In this document: one piece after another, positions 6,751 to 11,712 of the stretch
How the letters are laid out: each line of letters starts with the position of its first letter
How positions within the stretch are numbered: the stretch's first letter is position 1
NCBI GenBank assembly: GCA_021202205.1
Contig: JAJQDJ010000076.1
Location: forward strand, 1-11,712
Length of the DNA stretch: 11,712 nucleotides
Direction: 5' to 3'
From: Erysipelotrichaceae bacterium
GTDB lineage: Bacteria; Bacillota_I; Bacilli_A; Erysipelotrichales; Coprobacillaceae
The notes under the pieces: model-generated
Databases searched by the model: none
Seen by the model: only the letters and a program-made list of their open reading frames with translations
What the model was told of the DNA's origin: nothing
Position numbers and translations under genes: made by a program

Positions 6751-8226
6751 ATGAATACATATATCAATCAACTTATTAATTATGCTTTATCTCATCAAAT
6801 GATAGAAGATGATGAAATAGATTATAGTGTTAATTTATTATTAGATTTATTTCACTTAAATGATTTTATAAGAGTGAAAGTCCAAGATGATAATATTTAT
6901 CATATTTTAGATCACATGTTAGAGTATGCTATAGAAAATAAATTAATCGATAATAATATAACTGCAAAAGATATCTTTGATATCAAAATCATGAATTGTC
7001 TTATGCCTAGACCTCATACAGTTATCCAAAAATTTTATTCACTTTATCAAAACAATCCTCATGAAGCCACCAATTATTTTTATCAATTATCTATTAATTC
7101 CAATTACATTCGAAAATCTCGAACCGATAAAAATATCCAATTTTCTCATTATTATAAATATGGTCAAATTCAAATAACTATTAATTTATCTAAACCTGAA
7201 AAAGATCCAAAAGAAATAGCAAAAGCAAAACTTATGCAGACAAGTGATTATCCAAAATGTCAGTTATGTAAAGAAAATGTTGGTTTTGCAGGTAATTATA
7301 ACCATGCTCCTAGACAAACGCATCGTATTATTCCTATTTCATTGAACCATCAACAATATTACCTTCAATATTCTCCCTATGTTTATTATAATGAGCATTG
7401 CATTGTTTTAAATGAGAAACATATACCAATGCGTATTGACCATCAAACCTTTGAAAACTTATTAACATTTATAGATTTATTTCCCCATTATATGCTTGGC
7501 AGCAATGCTGATTTACCTATTGTTGGTGGTTCAATTTTATCCCATGATCATTATCAGGGAGGCAGACATCATTTTCCTATAGAAGATGCCAAAGTTATTC
7601 AAGAATATATGATTGATGATGTACAAGTTCAAATACTGTATTGGCCTTTATCGACATTACGTTTAATGAGTGATAATAAAGATAAAATCATAACTTTAGC
7701 AGATATTATTTTGCAACAATGGATCAATTATAATGATGAAAACAATGATATTATAGCTTACAGTAACGAAAGACATAATACGATAACGCCAATTGCTAGA
7801 AAGAAAAATAATATGTATCAAATGGATATTGTGTTAAGAAATAATCGTACAAGCGATGAACATCCATTAGGAATCTTTCATCCTCATAGTGAGCAACATC
7901 ATATTAAGAAAGAAAATATTGGCTTAATAGAAGTAATGGGTTTGGCTATTTTACCTGCAAGATTAAAAAATGAATTGGAACACTTAAAATTATGTTTATT
8001 GGATAAGCAAAATATCAATGATTATCCATCATTAGATAAACATCAAGAGTGGTATCAATATCTTAAAACATTGGAATATAATGATGATACGATTGATGAA
8101 TTTATAGAAATAGAAATGACCAAAAAGTTTGTACAGGTTTTAGAAGATGCTGGTGTTTATAAGATGAATGAAAAAGGGATTCAAGGATTGATGAAATTTG
8201 TTGAATCGTTAGGAGGAGTACAATGA
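6751..8226 (+). CDS. galT: UDP-glucose--hexose-1-phosphate uridylyltransferase, class II
   Basis: A 491-residue Leloir enzyme that transfers UMP between UDP-glucose and galactose-1-phosphate, yielding glucose-1-phosphate and UDP-galactose. The length and motifs are those of the Gram-positive class II GalT rather than the roughly 350-residue class I enzyme. SHDHYQGG (264-271) contains an HxHxQ pattern in which His267 is, by analogy with class I, the probable uridylylated nucleophile. HPHSEQHHIKKENIG (377-391) followed by VMGLAILPARL is strongly characteristic. Cys170 and Cys173 form a CxxC pair. It starts directly after the HAD stop codon, preceded by AAAGAGGTG (about 6737-6744), and its 3' end overlaps galE by 4 bp (ATGA), implying translational coupling. 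The coding sequence is markedly AT-rich (about 25% GC in sampled stretches). Confidence 0.94.
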   Translation: MNTYINQLINYALSHQMIEDDEIDYSVNLLLDLFHLNDFIRVKVQDDNIYHILDHMLEYAIENKLIDNNITAKDIFDIKIMNCLMPRPHTVIQKFYSLYQNNPHEATNYFYQLSINSNYIRKSRTDKNIQFSHYYKYGQIQITINLSKPEKDPKEIAKAKLMQTSDYPKCQLCKENVGFAGNYNHAPRQTHRIIPISLNHQQYYLQYSPYVYYNEHCIVLNEKHIPMRIDHQTFENLLTFIDLFPHYMLGSNADLPIVGGSILSHDHYQGGRHHFPIEDAKVIQEYMIDDVQVQILYWPLSTLRLMSDNKDKIITLADIILQQWINYNDENNDIIAYSNERHNTITPIARKKNNMYQMDIVLRNNRTSDEHPLGIFHPHSEQHHIKKENIGLIEVMGLAILPARLKNELEHLKLCLLDKQNINDYPSLDKHQEWYQYLKTLEYNDDTIDEFIEIEMTKKFVQVLEDAGVYKMNEKGIQGLMKFVESLGGVQ

Positions 8227-9230
8227 ATATATTAGTAGCAGGTGGAGCTGGTTATATTGGTAGCCATATTTGTGTAGAATTGTTAGAAGCAGGTCATGAT
8301 GTTGTCGTGATTGATGATTTTTCTAATTCAAGACCTGAAGTCTTGAATTATATTAAGGAAATTACAGGTAAGGCTGTGAAGTTTTATGAATTTAATATCT
8401 TAGATGAAGCTAAAACAAAACAAGTATTTGAGGAAAACAAACTTGATGCCATTATCCATTGTGCTGCTTTTAAGGCTGTCGGTGAATCAGTCGTGAAACC
8501 GATTGAATATTATATGAATAATCTTACAACGACTCTTATTATGGCAAAGATGATGCGTGATTATGGGGTCAATAGTATCGTGTTTTCATCAAGTGCAACG
8601 GTTTATGGTGACCCTGAGGTTGTTCCTTTAACGGAGGATTGTAAGCTAGGAGAAACAACCAATCCATATGGTACATCAAAAGCCATGATGGAAAGAATCT
8701 TAATGGATGTAGCTAATGCTTATCCACAAATGTCAGTTTCATTATTAAGATACTTTAATCCAATAGGCGCACATGAGTCAGGATTGATTGGCGAAAATCC
8801 AAAAGGGATACCAAACAATCTTATGCCATATATTATGAAAGTGGCGACAGGAGAGTTGCCAGAACTTGGAGTATTTGGCAATGATTATGACACACCAGAT
8901 GGAACAGGTGTGAGAGATTATATTCATGTTGTGGATTTGGCCAAAGGACATGTATTAGCAATTGAAAAGTATGCAACACCAGGCATTCATATTTGTAATT
9001 TAGGAACAGGCAAGGGATATTCAGTTTTGGATATTGTCAATGCCTTTGAACGTGTCAATAACATCAAGATTCCATATGTTATTAAAGACAGACGTCCTGG
9101 AGATATTGCAACATGTTACGCTGATCCTACTAGAGCAAAGGAAGAGCTTGGTTGGGTGGCTGAAAAGACACTTGATGATATGTGTAAAGATACATGGAAT
9201 TTTGCTAAAAAACATTTCAAGGAAATATAA
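8223..9230 (+). CDS. galE: UDP-glucose 4-epimerase
   Basis: A 335-residue NAD-dependent short-chain dehydrogenase-type epimerase that interconverts UDP-galactose and UDP-glucose, regenerating UDP-glucose for GalT. The Rossmann motif GGAGYIGSH lies at 7-15. The catalytic triad Ser124, Tyr149 and Lys153 (SSSATVYG and YGTSK) falls at the same numbers as in E. coli GalE (338 residues). RYFNPIGAH and RPGDIATCYADP are also present. Cys298 occupies the position of E. coli Tyr299 and human Cys307. The small residue is associated with also accepting UDP-N-acetylhexosamines. The start lies within the galT stop (ATGA overlap) behind a strong AGGAGGAG at 8211-8218. The gene is clearly richer in GC (about 38% in sampled stretches) than galT. 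A promoter and inverted repeat follow immediately after its stop. Confidence 0.96.
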   Translation: MNILVAGGAGYIGSHICVELLEAGHDVVVIDDFSNSRPEVLNYIKEITGKAVKFYEFNILDEAKTKQVFEENKLDAIIHCAAFKAVGESVVKPIEYYMNNLTTTLIMAKMMRDYGVNSIVFSSSATVYGDPEVVPLTEDCKLGETTNPYGTSKAMMERILMDVANAYPQMSVSLLRYFNPIGAHESGLIGENPKGIPNNLMPYIMKVATGELPELGVFGNDYDTPDGTGVRDYIHVVDLAKGHVLAIEKYATPGIHICNLGTGKGYSVLDIVNAFERVNNIKIPYVIKDRRPGDIATCYADPTRAKEELGWVAEKTLDDMCKDTWNFAKKHFKEI

Positions 9231-9279
9231 TGTCAATATTTACTAAAAAAATTATAAATTTAGTAAAAAATATTGACAT
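9230..9279. repeat. Large imperfect inverted repeat with twin TTTA(C/G)TAAA sites
   Basis: The left arm at 9230-9247 (ATGTCAATATTTACTAAA) pairs with 9259-9279, apart from three extra A residues on the right side; the loop is about 11 nt. Within it, TTTACTAAA (9239-9247) and TTTAGTAAA (9259-9267) are each palindromes, centred 20 bp apart, about two helical turns. The right arm includes the -35 box of the galM promoter. It has almost no G/C and no trailing T-run, so an operator is more likely than a terminator, although the transcript could still fold. The binding regulator is not identifiable here; a GalR/LacI-type protein is one possibility. Confidence 0.6.
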
Positions 9280-9301
9280 GAAGAAGTCAACTGATTAGAA
9301 T
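9273..9301 (+). promoter_or_regulatory. Near-consensus sigma-A promoter for galMK
   Basis: TTGACA (9273-9278, 6/6) and TAGAAT (9296-9301, 5/6) are separated by exactly 17 bp. Transcription would start near 9308, giving a leader of about 50 nt before the galM start at 9357. The 22 bp upstream of the -35 box are A/T tracts resembling an UP element. This is the best promoter in the window and implies that galM and galK can be transcribed separately from the PTS-galTE cluster. The -35 box is embedded in the inverted repeat, so a protein bound there would directly affect initiation. Confidence 0.75.
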
Positions 9302-9342
9302 AAAAACTATAAAAAATAGTGATTATATGATAATAAATTAAT

Positions 9343-9349
9343 GGAGGAG
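9343..9349 (+). promoter_or_regulatory. Strong Shine-Dalgarno fixing a GTG start for galM
   Basis: GGAGGAG is placed 7 bp before GTG at 9357, which opens a protein beginning MIQVIQQV. The nearby ATG at 9341 is in another frame and overlaps the Shine-Dalgarno itself, so the GTG is preferred. This is the only non-ATG start among the nine genes. Confidence 0.8.
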
Positions 9350-9356
9350 ATAATAC

Positions 9357-10367
9357 GTGATACAAGTCATTCAACAAGTGGCTGATTATATTGATATATT
9401 GTCAATGAAAAATGATCAATTAGAGGTTGTTGTTTCTAATTATGGATGTACCATTATGAAAGTTTTAATGAAAGATAAGGATGGTCACATAGATGATGTC
9501 GTTTTAGGATACGATGATTTTAGCCAATATCAGACTTTGGATGCTTATTTAGGAGCCTTGGTAGGAAGAGTAGCCAATCGTATTAAACTGGGAAAGTTTA
9601 CTTTAAATAATCAGGAGTATAGTTTAGCTATCAACAATGGACCTAATGCCATTCATGGTGGCATTAAAGGCTTTTCTTATCAGGTTTTTGATTATAAAAT
9701 CCTAAATGATGAAACAATTATTTTTCATTACTTATCACAAGATGGTGAAGAGGGATATCCAGGGAATTTGGATTTTTATGCTACTTATACATTAGAAGGT
9801 AATACTTTAAAAATTCAATACAAAGCTACAACTGATCAAGATACACTTATCAATATTACCAATCATACATACTTTAACTTGTCAGGAAAAACAGAAAATA
9901 TCTACCAACATTTATTGACAGTGAAAGCTGATCAATATGCTTGTATAGATAAAGATGGTTTAACGACAGGTGTTTTCAACAATGTGAAAGATACACCTTT
10001 TGATTTCAATAAGCCAGCTTACATTGGTGAAAGAGTTAACCAAGATGATGTACAATTACATATAGGTAAAGGATTTGACCATCCATTTATTCTCACTACT
10101 TATAAAAATCAAGTTATTTTAGAACATCCTAAAACTTCTAGAAGACTCAGTGTTTCTACCAGTCTACCAATTGCTCAAATCTATACTGCTAACTATTTAG
10201 ATGGACGTTTAGGGAAATATGGACAACATTATTATGAAAGAGATGCTGTTTGCATTGAAACGGAAAATCTCCCAGATGCCATTCATCTCGAAAATCATCC
10301 AACAACAATTTTAAAGAAAGGGGAAACTTATGATGAATATACATCATATAAGTTTGAAGTAATATAA
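9357..10367 (+). CDS. galM: Aldose 1-epimerase (galactose mutarotase)
   Basis: A 336-residue cytosolic mutarotase that converts beta-galactose to alpha-galactose, the anomer used by galactokinase. Family landmarks are GRVANRI (70-76), His100 in NAIHGG, His170 in NHTYFNLSG, Asp241 in GFDHPF and Glu301 in CIETENLPDA. These correspond to the catalytic His pair, the substrate-binding Asp and the catalytic Glu of E. coli GalM. The length is normal (about 340). Its presence fits the scheme: a retaining GH1 enzyme releases a beta-configured galactose unit that must be mutarotated once dephosphorylated. The gene has its own promoter at 9273-9301 and precedes galK by 1 bp. Confidence 0.94.
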   Translation: MIQVIQQVADYIDILSMKNDQLEVVVSNYGCTIMKVLMKDKDGHIDDVVLGYDDFSQYQTLDAYLGALVGRVANRIKLGKFTLNNQEYSLAINNGPNAIHGGIKGFSYQVFDYKILNDETIIFHYLSQDGEEGYPGNLDFYATYTLEGNTLKIQYKATTDQDTLINITNHTYFNLSGKTENIYQHLLTVKADQYACIDKDGLTTGVFNNVKDTPFDFNKPAYIGERVNQDDVQLHIGKGFDHPFILTTYKNQVILEHPKTSRRLSVSTSLPIAQIYTANYLDGRLGKYGQHYYERDAVCIETENLPDAIHLENHPTTILKKGETYDEYTSYKFEVI

Positions 10368-10368
10368 T

Positions 10369-11646
10369 ATGACACCTGCAACAAAACTTATTCAACAAAT
10401 ACAAAACAATCAAATTGATGATATCTTATTAGACATTTATGTAGATGAAACATTAATCTCTTATCAAAAAGAAAGATATATTCGAGCTATTGAAAAATAT
10501 ATATCTTTATATGGAGATGAAGAAGTAGATATTTATAGTGTTCCAGGCAGAAGTGAAGTTTGTGGCAATCATACTGATCATCAAAATGGTGAAGTTTTAG
10601 CCGCTGCTATTAATTTGGATATGATTGCTGTGATAGGAAAAAGTAATACAATTCATGTTTTATCAGATGATTATGACATCAATACGATTGATGTCAATGA
10701 TTTATCTAAAAAAGATAATGAAGCTGGTACTTCTGAAGGACTAATTAGAGGTGTATTATATCAATTACAGGAATTAAATTATCACATTGGTGGATTTAAT
10801 GCATTGATGACCAGTGATGTTTTACAAGGCTCTGGTTTATCATCATCGGCTGCTTTTGAAGTCATGATTGGTACAATCATTTCTGGTTTATATAATGATA
10901 TGAATATTGATCCATTATTAATAGCGCAAATTGGTCAATACAGCGAAAATGTCTATTTTGAAAAACCTTGTGGTCTTATGGATCAATGTGCATGTTCAAT
11001 TGGTAGTTTAATTCATATTGATTTTAAAGATTCATCCTCACCAATGGTAGAAAAACTAGATGTCGATTTTCCTGAGTTTAAACATAGTTTATGTATTGTA
11101 GATGTGCATGCTTCGCATGCTGATTTAACAAGTGATTATGCTGATATACCGTTAGAAATGAAACAAGTTGCTCAGTTTTTTAATAAAAATGTATTAAGAG
11201 AAGTTGATGAAGAAAACTTCTATCAACAAATACCAGCCATAAGAAAAGCAACCAACGATCGTGCTGTCCTTCGTGCTATGCACTTGTTTAGTGAAAACAA
11301 ACGCGTTGAGCAAGCAGTGAATGCTTTAAACAATCAAGATTTCGATACTTTTAAACAAACCATTAAAGCTTCTGGAGAAAGTAGTTATAAATACTTACAA
11401 AACTGTTTTTCTCCTCATGATGCAAAAAATCAAGCTGTGTCATTAGCAATCGCTTTATCAGAAAATATATTACAGGATAAGGGTGTTTGTCGAGTTCATG
11501 GTGGTGGTTTTGCAGGAACAATTCAAGCTTTTGTAGAAGATGATTTTGTTGAAACTTATAAAGCTGAAATTGAAAAATATTTTGGTGAAGGATCATGTCA
11601 TGTCCTTAAAGTTAGAAAATATGGAGGTAAAAAAGTAACTCAGTAG
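10369..11646 (+). CDS. galK: Galactokinase, GHMP family, variant motif 1
   Basis: A 425-residue GHMP kinase that phosphorylates alpha-galactose at C1 with ATP. Motif 1 is VPGRSEVCGNHTDHQNG (58-74), unlike the textbook GRVNLIGEHTDYN: Asn67 replaces the sugar-contacting Glu, while His68 and Asp70 are retained. Motif 2, the ATP loop, is VLQGSGLSSSAAFE (151-164). The catalytic base is Asp205 in CGLMDQ, and motif 3 is HGGGFAG (377-383). The variant motif is, from memory, shared by a group of Firmicute proteins annotated as galactokinase, and the galM/galT/galE neighbours support the role. It starts one base after the galM stop and has no good Shine-Dalgarno (only GAAG at 10356-10359), so it probably depends on reinitiation by ribosomes finishing galM. 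No terminator is visible after its stop. Confidence 0.88.
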   Translation: MTPATKLIQQIQNNQIDDILLDIYVDETLISYQKERYIRAIEKYISLYGDEEVDIYSVPGRSEVCGNHTDHQNGEVLAAAINLDMIAVIGKSNTIHVLSDDYDINTIDVNDLSKKDNEAGTSEGLIRGVLYQLQELNYHIGGFNALMTSDVLQGSGLSSSAAFEVMIGTIISGLYNDMNIDPLLIAQIGQYSENVYFEKPCGLMDQCACSIGSLIHIDFKDSSSPMVEKLDVDFPEFKHSLCIVDVHASHADLTSDYADIPLEMKQVAQFFNKNVLREVDEENFYQQIPAIRKATNDRAVLRAMHLFSENKRVEQAVNALNNQDFDTFKQTIKASGESSYKYLQNCFSPHDAKNQAVSLAIALSENILQDKGVCRVHGGGFAGTIQAFVEDDFVETYKAEIEKYFGEGSCHVLKVRKYGGKKVTQ

Positions 11647-11665
11647 GAAACTTTCACTGGGCAAT

Positions 11666-11704
11666 GTCATTAAGTTTATTTTTAAGAAATTATATGTTAA
11701 TGAC
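11666..11704. repeat. 8-bp inverted repeat downstream of galK
   Basis: GTCATTAA (11666-11673) and TTAATGAC (11697-11704) are exact reverse complements around a 23-base AT-rich loop. It is not a recognisable rho-independent terminator: the stem is short and AT-rich, the loop is long, and no T-run follows. It may be a regulatory site for the next gene or chance symmetry. The remaining bases from 11647 to the window end carry no visible gene. Confidence 0.3.
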
Positions 11705-11712
11705 TTTACGGG

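Noticed and set aside
9034..9246. 70-codon open frame on the + strand inside the end of galE
   Set aside because: It is a frame-shifted shadow of galE, which has complete family motifs through this stretch.
9230..9279. Inverted repeat after galE as a rho-independent terminator
   Set aside because: The stem is almost all A/T with a three-base bulge, no T-run follows, and the right arm contains a consensus -35 box; an operator/promoter role fits better.
9306..9320. Small hairpin ACTAT/ATAGT in the galM leader
   Set aside because: Five A/T-rich base pairs are too short to be meaningful in DNA of this composition.
11666..11704. Terminator after galK
   Set aside because: The stem is only 8 bp, AT-rich, with a 23-nt loop and no poly-T; kept only as a weak inverted repeat.

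Overview
This AT-rich window (roughly 30% GC by eye) looks like the chromosome of a low-GC Firmicute. The gene families (lactose-type PTS, LevR-type PRD regulator, class II GalT) suggest a gut-dwelling member of the Erysipelotrichia or Lactobacillales. That placement is inference from gene content and base composition, because no phylogenetic marker is present. All nine genes lie on the + strand and eight of the nine are very tightly packed, so the window is almost entirely one sugar-catabolism locus.

Layout: positions 1-223 are a non-coding leader with several inverted repeats that look like operators. A first tight cluster (224-9230) encodes, in order, a LevR-like PTS-regulated transcription factor, the lactose-family PTS EIIA, a fused EIIC-EIIB lactose permease, a GH1 6-phospho-beta-galactosidase, a HAD-superfamily phosphatase/mutase-like protein, class II galactose-1-phosphate uridylyltransferase (galT) and UDP-glucose 4-epimerase (galE). 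Gaps are 0-9 bp, with a 4-bp galT/galE overlap. A 126-bp gap then carries a near-consensus sigma-A promoter (TTGACA, 17 bp, TAGAAT) overlapping a large inverted repeat. A second pair follows: aldose 1-epimerase (galM) and galactokinase (galK). The last 66 bases are non-coding.

Inferred pathway: the PTS imports lactose (or a related beta-galactoside) as its 6'-phosphate, and the GH1 enzyme splits this into glucose and galactose-6-phosphate. In the classical lac-PTS systems of Lactococcus and Staphylococcus, galactose-6-phosphate enters the tagatose-6-phosphate route (LacABCD). No such genes are here. The operon instead carries the full Leloir set (GalM, GalK, GalT, GalE), which starts from unphosphorylated galactose. 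The HAD protein sits exactly between the two halves and is the obvious candidate to remove the phosphate. That would make a PTS-to-Leloir hybrid route. This assignment is the main hypothesis of the annotation; it is not proven by sequence.

Unusual points: the regulator's AAA+ ATPase domain has lost its Walker A lysine and Walker B acidic residues, yet it keeps its phosphorylatable histidines. The EIIC has Gln where I expect a substrate-contacting His. The HAD protein has DxN instead of DxD. GalE has a small gate residue (Cys298), which predicts tolerance of N-acetylated substrates. GalK carries a GNHTDH variant of the usual GEHTDY motif. No RNA genes, mobile elements, CRISPR arrays or rho-independent terminators were seen.
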